DNA from: Dyella japonica A8
GTDB lineage: Bacteria; Pseudomonadota; Gammaproteobacteria; Xanthomonadales; Rhodanobacteraceae
Length of the DNA stretch: 64,000 nt
Direction: 5' to 3'
Assembly (NCBI RefSeq): GCF_000725385.1
Contig: NZ_CP008884.1
Coordinates: 124,001-188,000 of the forward strand
Below are positions 53,346 to 61,422 of this stretch, one piece after another (positions within the stretch are counted from its first letter, which is position 1; every line of letters begins with the position of its first letter). The position numbers and the translations under genes are program-made. Under the pieces are notes generated by a model. That model worked only from the letters and a program-made list of their open reading frames with translations, made no database searches and was not told the DNA's origin.

Positions 53346-54475
53346 CAGGCGGCAATAACCAACGTAGGCCATGGGCACGGCTGTCGGCGCTGTGGCTGCT
53401 GATGTTGCTGGCTTTCGTCGGCTGGGCGCCATCGGCGCTGGCGGCGGCGCCCGCATGCTCCGCGTCTTCCGCCACGCTCACCATGCCGTCCAGCGTCACC
53501 GTCCAGCCGTTCGCCGGTGCCGGTCCGATCTCGGGTGCAACGGGCACGGCGACCATCACGTTCAATTGCTCGGGTCTTCCCGCGTCGAAGTCTTCGCCCG
53601 ACTACACCGCGACCATCCAGGCCGGCCAGTTCCTGGCCCCGCTGGACGCTACCAACAACACGAACGGTCCGGGCATCACCTTCGCCACCAACATCACGGG
53701 GTTGGCCGTACTGGTCACCGCATCAACGGTGCAGGCCACCAGCAACAGCTGCCTTGCCTGCGGCCCCACTAGCACGGCGGGTTATGTGCCCGGCTCTATC
53801 GTCGCGCCATCCAACTCGAAGGTGAACGCGTACTCGGGCTCGTTCTCCGCCGTCTATACCGCGCAACTGATCAAGACCACCTCCGGTGCGGTATCTCCCG
53901 GCACCATCACGACGAACCAGCTCATTCCGTTCTGGTGGTACATCCCGGGCGGCAGTGTCGACTCGGTCAGCCAGGCCCTCAATGCCTATCTGATCCTGCC
54001 GAACATCACCATCACCGTGCCGACGTGCACCATTTCGGCAGGCGCCAACCAGACGGTAACGCTCCCCACCGTGGATAGCAGGCTGCTTGCCACCAGCGGC
54101 GCCACGGCCGGCCTCACACCTTTCAGTATCAGTATCACCAACTGTCCGGCGGGCGCGTCGATCGCGACCAACGTCTTCAGCGGCGGCTCCACGGACAGCA
54201 CCACGGGTGCGCTGACGAACACCACCTCGTCGGCCAAGGGTGGATCAGGCGCGGCCAACCTCGAGGTGCAGTTCCTCAATGGCCCTGGCGGCAGCAACAA
54301 CGCGGGCTCGCTCATCAATCTCAGCCAGACCACGGCAAGCGCACAGGGCACGAGCACCTATACGCTCGTCAACAATGGCGCGACGCTCAATTACTACGCC
54401 CAATACCTGGCTACCGGGGCGGTCACGCCGGGCCTCTTCACGGCCACGGTGCAGTACGGCATCACTTATCAGTGA
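53342..54475 (+). CDS. Two-domain fimbrial tip adhesin
   Basis: Protein of 377 residues with signal peptide (WARLSALWLLMLLAFVGWAP, ending ALAA). Residues 36-230 form a Ser/Thr-rich N-terminal domain with several Cys (SNSCLACGP) that should hold the receptor-binding site. Residues 235-377 repeat the pilin pattern (PTCTISAGANQTVTLPTVDS; second Cys in ISITNCPAG; end VQYGITYQ). This lectin-plus-pilin layout is that of FimH-like tip adhesins. The receptor is unknown. Last gene of the operon, translationally coupled to the usher. Confidence 0.87.
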   Translation: MTGGNNQRRPWARLSALWLLMLLAFVGWAPSALAAAPACSASSATLTMPSSVTVQPFAGAGPISGATGTATITFNCSGLPASKSSPDYTATIQAGQFLAPLDATNNTNGPGITFATNITGLAVLVTASTVQATSNSCLACGPTSTAGYVPGSIVAPSNSKVNAYSGSFSAVYTAQLIKTTSGAVSPGTITTNQLIPFWWYIPGGSVDSVSQALNAYLILPNITITVPTCTISAGANQTVTLPTVDSRLLATSGATAGLTPFSISITNCPAGASIATNVFSGGSTDSTTGALTNTTSSAKGGSGAANLEVQFLNGPGGSNNAGSLINLSQTTASAQGTSTYTLVNNGATLNYYAQYLATGAVTPGLFTATVQYGITYQ

Positions 54476-54479
54476 ACGA

Positions 54480-54812
54480 TCACTCGTAGGTTCGCGTGAC
54501 GATGCGTGTGTCGCCGCCCGCGGCATAACCCGAAAAATAAGCCAGCAGGCGATCGCTGCCCGCAACGGACTCAAGCAATGTCACATCCTGACGATAACTA
54601 GAAGCAGGCGGTGATGCCTCCCCGGAAACGGCCGGGCAGCGGTGCCGCCCGCGATCTGGCGTGGTCCCGTCCGTATCGGCCACGCTGCACGTCGGCACGA
54701 CGATGGCCCCGACGAACGTGATGGTTCCACTGCCGCCCGCGTGCGCCAACGGCGTACCCAATGCCCAGGCAACGGCGCAAACCACACAGGTCCTGCGAAT
54801 CCAGCCCTTCAT
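54480..54812 (-). CDS. Short exported pilin-like protein, convergent with the adhesin gene
   Basis: Protein of 110 residues with signal peptide (MKGWIRRTCVVCAVAWALGT, ending AHA). The mature protein opens GGSGTITFVGAIVVPTCSV, the exact start pattern of type 1 pilins, and ends DTRIVTRTYE, which resembles the pilin C-terminal strand with Tyr next to last. At about 86 mature residues it is far shorter than a pilin domain (about 150) and lacks the clear second Cys of the disulfide, so it is either a minor capping subunit or a decayed pilin gene. Four bases separate it from the adhesin stop. Confidence 0.58.
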   Translation of the reverse strand: MKGWIRRTCVVCAVAWALGTPLAHAGGSGTITFVGAIVVPTCSVADTDGTTPDRGRHRCPAVSGEASPPASSYRQDVTLLESVAGSDRLLAYFSGYAAGGDTRIVTRTYE

Positions 54813-54959
54813 AAGTGCCCCTTCCCGCACCCCCTGCGGAAAGAGGGGGTACATGACGGGTCTATCGGCGTGGGTATCCGGGGCTTGATATCGGAAACCC
54901 GGGCACGTTCTCAGGGCGTGAACCAAGTCACACTTTTGACGCACCCCCACCAAGGGCAT

Positions 54960-54973
54960 ACGTAGAACTACGT
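54960..54973. promoter_or_regulatory. Perfect dyad upstream of the pilin-like gene
   Basis: ACGTAG-AA-CTACGT, 6-base perfect inverted repeat in the 264-base gap between the pilin-like gene start and the reductase gene end. It lies 148 bases upstream of the pilin-like start. Possible operator; regulator unknown. Confidence 0.35.
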
Positions 54974-55076
54974 TGGGAAGAGGCGAGGGGCGTCGCCGGG
55001 GCTGATCCGGTTAGCGGCCAGTCTCAGCCGAACTTGAGTGCTTTGTTGGCAACGGTTTAGAAACCGCTTCCGCCAA

Positions 55077-55820
55077 TCAACGTGAGGAAACGTACTTCTC
55101 GCGGCGGATATGCATCACCGGCAGGCCGAAGTCCTTCAGGGTGGTGAAGGCGGCGTCGACCATGTTGGGGTTACCGCACAGGTAGGCGATGTCCCGGTCG
55201 GCGCTGGGCGCCAGCTCGGCCAGCACGTTCTGCACATGGCCCGGGCGGTCGGTCGGGCGGGGCTCCGTCCGGGGCTGGCGGCTCAGGCAGCCATAGAAGT
55301 GGAAGCCCGGGTTGGCCTGGGCGAAGGCCTCGAACTGGTCCCCATAGAGCAGCTCGGTCTCGTTACGGGCGCCGTACAGCAGCACCACTTCCCGGCCTTG
55401 CTTCACCAGCTCGGCGATCTGCGGAAGCATGGCGCGGTACGGCGTGACGCCGGTGCCGGTGGCCAGCAGCAGGTAGCGGGCATTGGTATCGCCCGCCTGC
55501 AGGCAGAAACGGCCGTACGGGCCGCTGGCGTTGATGTCGCCGCCGATCGGCAGCTCGCCCAGCAGCTTGGTGGCGGCGCCGCCCTCCACGTAGCTCACGG
55601 CGATTTCGATGCGCTGCACCGGCGAGGAGCCATCCCCCACCGTGCCCACCGAATAGCTGCGCTTGGTGGCCGTGCCGTCTTCGTAATGGAAGTGGATCTG
55701 CAGGAACTGCCCCGGGGTGAAGGCCAACGGCTGGCCGTCGACGCGCTCGAACGCCATGTGCCGCACCGTGGGTGCCAGCATGGTGGAGTCAACGAGACGG
55801 AGCTGGAAATGGTCGGCCAT
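55077..55820 (-). CDS. fpr: Ferredoxin-NADP+ reductase
   Basis: Flavoenzyme of 247 residues moving electrons between NADPH and ferredoxin or flavodoxin. FAD site RSYSVGT (residues 54-60 or so, after FTPGQFLQIHF), the phosphate-binding GPYGRFCL, NADP motif LLLATGTGVTPYRAML and C-terminal LCGNPNMVDAAF. The ATG at 55820 starts the family-conserved part; a longer upstream-open frame overlaps the promoter of the divergent ABC operon. Confidence 0.93.
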   Translation of the reverse strand: MADHFQLRLVDSTMLAPTVRHMAFERVDGQPLAFTPGQFLQIHFHYEDGTATKRSYSVGTVGDGSSPVQRIEIAVSYVEGGAATKLLGELPIGGDINASGPYGRFCLQAGDTNARYLLLATGTGVTPYRAMLPQIAELVKQGREVVLLYGARNETELLYGDQFEAFAQANPGFHFYGCLSRQPRTEPRPTDRPGHVQNVLAELAPSADRDIAYLCGNPNMVDAAFTTLKDFGLPVMHIRREKYVSSR

Positions 55821-55881
55821 GGGTCTTCCGGGGGAAACAGTGAAGGTCCCGTTCCTGAACGGAGCGGTATGGGAAGCCACG

Positions 55882-55887
55882 TATAAT
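55882..55887 (+). promoter_or_regulatory. -10 box of the YadGH-type operon
   Basis: Consensus TATAAT 28 bases before the ATPase ATG, in the divergent gap with fpr. No convincing -35 at the matching distance. Confidence 0.5.
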
Positions 55888-55914
55888 AGAAGGCTGGCCC
55901 CTCCGGTGCAGCCC

Positions 55915-56883
55915 ATGTCCCCCAGTTCAACACCCGCGCTGGTCGTCGAAAACCTGCGCAAGACCTATAGCAACGGCGTCGAAGCCCTCAAAGGCATCAG
56001 TCTCACGGTCCAGCCCGGCGATTTCTTCGCCCTGCTGGGCCCCAATGGCGCCGGCAAATCCACCCTCATCGGCATCCTCTCCTCCCTGGTCAACGCCTCG
56101 GACGGCGACGCGAAGGTGTTCGGCGTGTCGGTGAACAAGCAGCGTGGCAAGGCCATGCAGCTGATCGGCCTGGTCCCCCAGGAGATCAACTTCAACCAGT
56201 TCGAGAAGCCGTTCGACATCTGCGTGAACGAGGCCGGCTTCTACGGCATTCCGCGCAAGGTCGCCGCCGAACGCGCGGAGAAGTACCTCAAGGAATTGCG
56301 CCTGTGGGACAAGGCCCAGCATCAGGCGCGCATGCTCTCCGGCGGCATGAAGCGCCGCCTGATGATCGCCCGCGCGATGATGAACGAGCCCAAGCTGCTC
56401 ATCCTCGACGAGCCGACGGCGGGCGTGGACATCGAGATCCGCCGTTCCATGTGGCAGTTCGTCAGCGGCATCAACGCCGCCGGCACCACGGTGATCCTCA
56501 CCACGCACTACCTTGAGGAAGCCGAGCAGCTCTGCCGCAACATCGCCATCATCGACCACGGCACCATCGTGGAGAACACCTCGATGAAGCGCCTGCTGGC
56601 CTCGCTGGACGTCGAAACCTTCGTGCTCGACGTGAACCACCTGCCTGCCGACCTGCCCGCCATCCAGGGCATCACGCTGCGTCGCGTGGACGACCACACG
56701 GTAGAGGCGGAAATGTCCCGCTCGCACGACCTCAACTCGCTGTTCGCCGGCCTGAGCGAACGCGGCGTCACGGTGACCTCGATGCGCAACAAGACCAACC
56801 GGCTGGAAGAACTGTTCGTGCGACTCGTCGAAAATGGTCGACAGGAGCAGGGCCGCAAGGACACCACGGAGAAGGTCGCATGA
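55915..56883 (+). CDS. yadG: ABC transporter ATPase, YadG-like
   Basis: ATPase of 322 residues. Walker A GPNGAGKSTLIGILSSLV, Q-loop in LVPQEINFNQFEKPFDI, signature LSGGMKRRLMIARAMM, Walker B LLILDEPTAGVD and H-loop LTTHYLEEAEQLC. The VPQE-NFNQFE stretch is characteristic of the YadG group. A C-terminal 80-residue extension follows the ATPase fold. Drives the ABC-2 permease encoded next (ATGA overlap). The compound handled is unknown. Confidence 0.93.
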   Translation: MSPSSTPALVVENLRKTYSNGVEALKGISLTVQPGDFFALLGPNGAGKSTLIGILSSLVNASDGDAKVFGVSVNKQRGKAMQLIGLVPQEINFNQFEKPFDICVNEAGFYGIPRKVAAERAEKYLKELRLWDKAQHQARMLSGGMKRRLMIARAMMNEPKLLILDEPTAGVDIEIRRSMWQFVSGINAAGTTVILTTHYLEEAEQLCRNIAIIDHGTIVENTSMKRLLASLDVETFVLDVNHLPADLPAIQGITLRRVDDHTVEAEMSRSHDLNSLFAGLSERGVTVTSMRNKTNRLEELFVRLVENGRQEQGRKDTTEKVA

Positions 56884-57653
56884 ACGGCGCAGGCAACCTC
56901 GTTGCACTCAACACCATCGTCCGCCGCGAAATCGTGCGCATCATGCGCATCTGGACGCAGACGCTGATCCCGCCCGCCATCACGATGACGCTGTACTTCG
57001 TCATCTTCGGCAAGCTGATCGGCAGCCGCATCGGCCAGATGCACGGCTTCACCTACATGCAGTACATCGTGCCCGGCTTGGTGATGATGAGCATCATCAC
57101 CAACAGCTACGGCAACATCTCCAGCTCGTTCTTCGGCGCCAAGTTCAGCCGCGCGGTGGAAGAGATGCTGGTGTCGCCGATGCCCAACTGGGTGATCCTG
57201 CTCGGCTACGTGGTCGGCGCCGTGGCGCGCGGCCTGGTGGTCGGCGGGCTGGTGCTGCTGATCGCGCTGTTCTTCACCGACCTGCACGTGGCGCATCCGA
57301 TCATCACCTTCCTGTCGGTGCTGCTTGGTGCCACGGTCTTCTCGCTGGCCGGCTTCGTCAACGCGGTGTTCGCCAAGAAGTTCGACGACATCGCCCTGGT
57401 CCCCACCTTCGTGCTCACTCCGCTCACCTACCTGGGCGGCGTGTTCTACTCGGTGGACCTGCTGGGCGAACCCTGGCGCAGCATCTCCATGGTCAATCCC
57501 ATCCTGTACATGGTGAACGCGTTCCGCTTCGGCGTGCTCGGCGTGAGCGACGTGCAGATCGGCGTGGCCTTTGCGGTGATGCTGGTGTTCGTGGTCGGCC
57601 TGGCCGCCGTGGCGTTGCACCTGCTCAAGCGCGGCGTCGGCTTGCGCTCGTGA
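56880..57653 (+). CDS. yadH: ABC-2 type permease, YadH-like
   Basis: Inner-membrane protein of 257 residues with six hydrophobic segments. ABC-2 landmarks: YMQYIVPGLVMMSIITNSYG, SSSFFGAKFSRAVEEMLVSP and LTPLTYLGGVFYSVDLLGEP. Pairs with the YadG-like ATPase. A 47-base perfect inverted repeat begins eight bases after its stop. Confidence 0.92.
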   Translation: MNGAGNLVALNTIVRREIVRIMRIWTQTLIPPAITMTLYFVIFGKLIGSRIGQMHGFTYMQYIVPGLVMMSIITNSYGNISSSFFGAKFSRAVEEMLVSPMPNWVILLGYVVGAVARGLVVGGLVLLIALFFTDLHVAHPIITFLSVLLGATVFSLAGFVNAVFAKKFDDIALVPTFVLTPLTYLGGVFYSVDLLGEPWRSISMVNPILYMVNAFRFGVLGVSDVQIGVAFAVMLVFVVGLAAVALHLLKRGVGLRS

Positions 57654-57660
57654 ATTTGCT

Positions 57661-57792
57661 CGTCATCCCCGCGAACCCCGCAAAAGGGGGCGAGGGCGGG
57701 GATCCAGCGTCTTTTTTGCAAGGTTCCAATCAGCGTGAAAAGGCACTGGATCCCCGCCCTCGCCCCCTTTTGCGGGGTTCGCGGGGATGACG
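57661..57792. repeat. Enlarged REP2 hairpin, 47-bp perfect arms
   Basis: Left arm 57661-57707 and right arm 57746-57792 are exact complements over 47 bases with a 38-base loop. The ends match REP2 (CGTCATCCCCGCG and CGGGGATCCAG), but the GAAA loop is replaced by an inserted GC-rich stem (AACCCCGCAAAAGGGGGCGA). It lies between yadH and rluF, both on the plus strand, so any read-through message will carry it. Confidence 0.9.
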
Positions 57793-57820
57793 GTGATGAA
57801 AGTTTAGGTACATTCCATCC

Positions 57821-58540
57821 ATGCGCGTCAACAAATACATCAGCGAAGCCGGCATCTGCTCCCGCCGCGAGGCGGACGAACTGCTGCTGGCCGGCCGCGT
57901 CACCATCAACGGTGAAGTCGTCACCACCGGTGCGAAAGCGCTGGAAGGCGACGAAGTGCGCGTGGACGGCGAGCTCGTCAAGGCGCGCATCCTTGCGCAT
58001 ACGCCCTCGGCCAAGCGCGCCGTATATATCGCACTGAACAAGCCGGTGGGCGTCACCTGCACCACCGACAGCACGGTGAAGGACAACATCGTCGACTTCG
58101 TCGACCACCAGGAACGCATCTTCCCCATTGGTCGCCTGGACAAGGACTCCGAAGGCCTGATCCTGCTCACCAGCAACGGCGACATCGTCAACGAGATCCT
58201 GCGCTCGGAGAACAATCACGAGAAGGAATACCTGGTGGCGGTGAACAAGGCGGTGACCGATGAGTTCCTGCAGGGCATGGCGCGCGGCGTGCGCATCCAT
58301 GGGCAGATGACCAAGCCTTGCAAGGTGCGCAAGATCGCGAAATTTGGGTTTGCCATCATCCTGACGCAGGGTCTGAACCGGCAGATTCGTTTGATGGCGG
58401 CGGCGTTTGGTTACCGCGTGACGCAGTTGCGGCGCGTGCGGATCATCAACGTGAAGCTGGGGCATCTGAAGCCGGGGCAGTGGCGCAATCTGACGGATGC
58501 GGAGTTGAAGGGGTTGTTGCCGCAGCGGACGCAGTGGTAG
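57821..58540 (+). CDS. rluF: 23S rRNA pseudouridine synthase, RluF type
   Basis: Makes pseudouridine in 23S rRNA (U2604 in the E. coli scheme). 239 residues: an N-terminal S4 RNA-binding domain (MRVNKYISEAGICSRREADE, LLAGRVTINGE), then the RsuA/RluB/E/F catalytic domain with the active-site Asp in PIGRLDKDSEGLILLTSNGD and the later GLNRQIRLMAAAFGYRVTQL then RRVRI. EKEYLV and KPVGVTCTT are also family motifs. RluF is favoured over RluB/E by length and the VTQLRRVRIINVKLG end. Confidence 0.92.
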   Translation: MRVNKYISEAGICSRREADELLLAGRVTINGEVVTTGAKALEGDEVRVDGELVKARILAHTPSAKRAVYIALNKPVGVTCTTDSTVKDNIVDFVDHQERIFPIGRLDKDSEGLILLTSNGDIVNEILRSENNHEKEYLVAVNKAVTDEFLQGMARGVRIHGQMTKPCKVRKIAKFGFAIILTQGLNRQIRLMAAAFGYRVTQLRRVRIINVKLGHLKPGQWRNLTDAELKGLLPQRTQW

Positions 58541-59060
58541 TTGGTTTTCGCGGGACGCTTCTTTTCCCCTTTCCTCTTTGATGCGCACGGGGGAGCGGCC
58601 ATGGACGGCTTCGATTTTGAAGGTATAGGGCTGACGTGAGGGGTAGGGCCTGCCTCACCGCTTCATTCTTTAGCCGTCATCCCTGCGGAGGCAGGAGGCG
58701 CTTTTCAACAGCCGAAGGGCTGGTCATCCAGTGACTTTGCCTTTGACCTTCGGTTGCCGTGATGCCGCGACCTGGCCGCTTACGCAGCGGGCGTTTCGAC
58801 CTTCTGCCGAAGGCCGAGTCACTTTTCTTTTGCTGGCCCAAAAGAAAAGTAACCCAAAGAGAATGGCCTTGAGAGCTAGAGCTGGCAGCATGTCGTCAGG
58901 ATAAGCCCGAGCGCTTGAGGAAAGTTGCTACACGGCAACCTTCGCCTCTACACAGCGGGTACTTCCCAGCGCTTCGCAACGCGCCATGGCGATGAGGACT
59001 TAAAGCGGAGCCTCGCTTTCCTTTGGCGCGGTCGTGATACGCGCCGCCGCCCGCTTTTCT

Positions 59061-59141
59061 GTGGGAGCGCACCCTGTGCGCGACAAGCCAACGGAGCGGT
59101 GAGCACGAGACGCCGCTGTCGCGCACAGGGTGCGCTCCCAC
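59061..59141. repeat. REP1 inverted pair nested in composite element B
   Basis: Two intact REP1 arms, GTGG heads outward, with a 33-base loop (CGGAGCGGTGAGCACGAGAC and neighbours) nearly the same as in copy A. Confidence 0.88.
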
Positions 59142-59192
59142 AAGGGTTCCGCCTGTTTGAGATGCTCCGCCAGAGGCTCGGGCCCTTGCTCT

Positions 59193-59276
59193 GGCTTTTG
59201 GCTTTTGGCTTTTGGCTTTTGGCTTTTGGCTTTTGGCTTTTGGCTTTTGGCTTTTGGCTTTTGGCTTTTGGCTTTT
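59193..59276. repeat. Tandem heptamer, 12 exact GGCTTTT units
   Basis: 84 bases made of exactly twelve GGCTTTT units. Copy A has only a few imperfect units at the same place. Seven is not a multiple of three, and no gene crosses it. Confidence 0.95.
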
Positions 59277-59540
59277 GATCTCCCTGGTCCCCGTAACCCG
59301 CCCGCGAACCTGGAGGGCCGAAGGCCCGCAAGGCGCGTCATCCGGGGGGCCCTTTCTTTGGGTTACTTTTCTTTGGGCAAGCAAAGAAAAGTGACCCGCC
59401 CTCCGGCAGGAGGGCGGAAGCCCGCGGCAGGCGAGCCAGGTCGCGGGATCACAGCAGCCGAAGGTCAAAAGCAAAGTCACTGGATGACCAGCCCTTCGGC
59501 TGTTGAAAAGCGCCTCCTGCCTTCGCAGGGATGACGGCGG

Positions 59541-59915
59541 AAGAGGCCAAGCGGTAAGGCAAGCCCCTCATCCCTGCCCTCACCCCCTCCAAACCACACC
59601 CACCCCGCTCCCGCACACCCAGCAGGGGGCGAGGAAGACGAGCATCGACTCAACGGACCTCCTCTCCCCCTCGCCAGCCCACCCACATCCCCAACCCCAG
59701 CAAACGTGCTGCATCGCAACAGCACAACCCACCCCACCTCACCCAAACCCACCCACCAAAGGCCCCATCGAACACATACCTCCGAACGCACCCGCACAAA
59801 CCGTTACAAACGCACCCATCGCTCGACATCCCCTCCCCGCTGGTGCATACGTATTCACTTCGATGAATCGGCGACGCCATCGCAGAATCGCCGGACTCAG
59901 AATCGGGGAGAGGCA
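59541..59915. other. C-rich, G-poor leader of the sugar-porter gene
   Basis: 375 bases with no credible gene. The plus strand is strikingly C-rich: 59701-59820 has 57 C and 13 G. Such unstructured C-over-G RNA is the known preference of Rho (rut sites), so it may end transcripts from upstream or attenuate the porter gene. A GGGGAGAGG ribosome site is at 59905-59913. Confidence 0.5.
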
Positions 59916-61355
59916 ATGAATCTGAATTCCACACCGGCGTCGAAGAACGCCGTCGATGATCTTGGGCAGCACGCCACCGCGCGCGTGGTGTTGATTGCGG
60001 CCGCCGCCGCGCTTGGTGGTTTCCTGTTCGGTTTCGACACCGCCGTGATCAACGGCGCCGTCGATGCCGTGCGCGGCAATTTCGGGCTGGACGCGGCGCG
60101 CATCGGTTTCGCGGTGTCGTGTGCCCTGCTCGGCTCCGCGGCCGGCGCCTGGTACGCGGGCCCGTTGGCGGATCGCTTCGGGCGCGTTCGCGCCATGCAG
60201 GTGGCGGCCTTGTTTCTCGCGCTGAGCGCGCTGGGTTCGGGTCTGGTCACCGGCGTGGGCAGCCTCGTGTTCTGGCGTCTGGTGGGCGGTATCGGCGTGG
60301 GCGTGGCCTCCGTGATCGCGCCGACCTATATCGCGGAAATCTCGCCGGCCGCCGTGCGCGGCCGGCTCGGTTCGCTGCAGCAGCTGGCGATCGTGCTCGG
60401 CATCTTCGCCGCATTGCTCAGTGACGCGTGGCTGGCCGGTACGGCCGGTGGCGCGGCGCATACGCTGTGGCTGGGCCTGGCCGCGTGGCGCTGGATGTTC
60501 CTCGTCGCCGTGGTGCCGGCGCTGGTCTACGGCTCGCTGGTGCTGGGCGTGCCGGAATCGCCGCGCCACCTGGTCGCCAAGGGCCGGCTGGCCGAAGCGA
60601 AGGACGTGCTGCGCCAGGTGCTGGACATGCACAACGATGCCGCACTGGATGCCAAGGTGAAGGACATCCAGGACAGCCTGCATTCGGAATACCGCCCCAC
60701 CCTCAAGGACCTGCGCGGCCCGCGCCTGGGCCTGCTGCCGGTGGTGTGGATCGGCATCCTGCTGTCGGTGTTCCAGCAGTTCGTGGGCATCAACGTCATC
60801 TTCTATTACTCGTCCACGCTGTGGCACTCGGTGGGCTTCAGTGAATCCGATTCGTTCTCCATCACCGTCGCCACGTCGGTGGTGAACGTGCTGGTGACCC
60901 TGGTGGCCATCGCGCTGGTGGATCGCATCGGCCGCAAGCCGCTGCTGGTGATCGGCTCGGCCGGCATGACCATCACGCTGGGTGCGATGGCCTGGTGCTT
61001 CTCGCAGGCCACCGGGGCCGGTGCGAACCTGAGCCTGCCGGCGCCGTGGAACATGGTGGCGCTGGTGTCGGCCAATGCCTATGTCGTGTTCTTCGGCCTG
61101 AGCTGGGGCCCGATGGTATGGGTACTGCTGGGCGAGATGTTCCCCAACCGCATCCGCGCCATTGCGCTCGCCGTGGCCGCCGCCGCGCAGTGGCTGGCCA
61201 ACTTCGTCATCACCAGCACCTTCCCGGCGCTGTCCGAAGTGGGCCTGTCGTTCGCCTATGGCCTCTACGCCGCGTTCGCCCTGATCTCGCTGGTCTTCGT
61301 GATGAAGGCCGTGCGCGAGACCAAGGGGATGGAACTGGAAGACATGCAGAGCTGA
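59916..61355 (+). CDS. MFS sugar porter (XylE/GalP family)
   Basis: Sugar:H+ symporter of 479 residues with twelve membrane segments. Sugar-porter signatures: GGFLFGFDTAVINGAVDAVR in segment 1, PLADRFGRVRAMQ, the GIGVGVASVIAPTYIAEISP then AAVRG signature (PESP motif GVPESPRHLVAKGRL), QQFVGINVIFYYS in segment 7, and VDRIGRKPLL. The QQFVGIN and YIAEISP residues line the sugar site in XylE. The sugar is not determined. The ATG at 59916 follows a strong GGGGAGAGG site; the frame is open 70 codons upstream through the C-rich leader, which is not coding. Confidence 0.94.
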   Translation: MNLNSTPASKNAVDDLGQHATARVVLIAAAAALGGFLFGFDTAVINGAVDAVRGNFGLDAARIGFAVSCALLGSAAGAWYAGPLADRFGRVRAMQVAALFLALSALGSGLVTGVGSLVFWRLVGGIGVGVASVIAPTYIAEISPAAVRGRLGSLQQLAIVLGIFAALLSDAWLAGTAGGAAHTLWLGLAAWRWMFLVAVVPALVYGSLVLGVPESPRHLVAKGRLAEAKDVLRQVLDMHNDAALDAKVKDIQDSLHSEYRPTLKDLRGPRLGLLPVVWIGILLSVFQQFVGINVIFYYSSTLWHSVGFSESDSFSITVATSVVNVLVTLVAIALVDRIGRKPLLVIGSAGMTITLGAMAWCFSQATGAGANLSLPAPWNMVALVSANAYVVFFGLSWGPMVWVLLGEMFPNRIRAIALAVAAAAQWLANFVITSTFPALSEVGLSFAYGLYAAFALISLVFVMKAVRETKGMELEDMQS

Positions 61356-61422
61356 TTCGGCTTCGCCGCCGTAGCGCTGCACCTGCTCAATCGCGGCGTG
61401 GGCCCGCGTTCTTGATCTTGCT

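Larger units (their letters stand above)
58674..59537. mobile_element. Composite repeat element, copy B (864 bp, 80-bp terminal inverted repeats)
   Basis: Bounded by 58674-58753 and 59458-59537, which are inverted copies matching at 78 of 80 positions. Both ends begin CCGTCATCCCTGCG, a REP2-type end. Inside: the 87-base block shared exactly with copy A (58774-58860); GCTGGCAGCATGTCGT and GCGATGAGGACTTAAAGCGG shared with copy A; a nested REP1 pair (59061-59141); twelve GGCTTTT heptamers (59193-59276); and an inverted, slightly shortened version of the TTTTCTTT hairpin block (59361-59398). No transposase. Lies between rluF and the sugar-porter gene. Minus-strand frames across it only reflect the repeats. 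Confidence 0.82.

Noticed and set aside
59193..59276. CRISPR array
   Set aside because: The units are contiguous 7-base tandem repeats with no spacers and no cas genes nearby.
58896..59480. Minus-strand frames with lysine/glutamine heptad repeats in composite element B
   Set aside because: Their sequence is only the translation of the GGCTTTT array and REP arms, and the frames differ in length and ends from those in copy A.
59503..59919. Frames of 94-138 codons in the C-rich leader
   Set aside because: Composition follows the base skew (Pro/Thr/His-rich), with no start signal and no recognisable domain.
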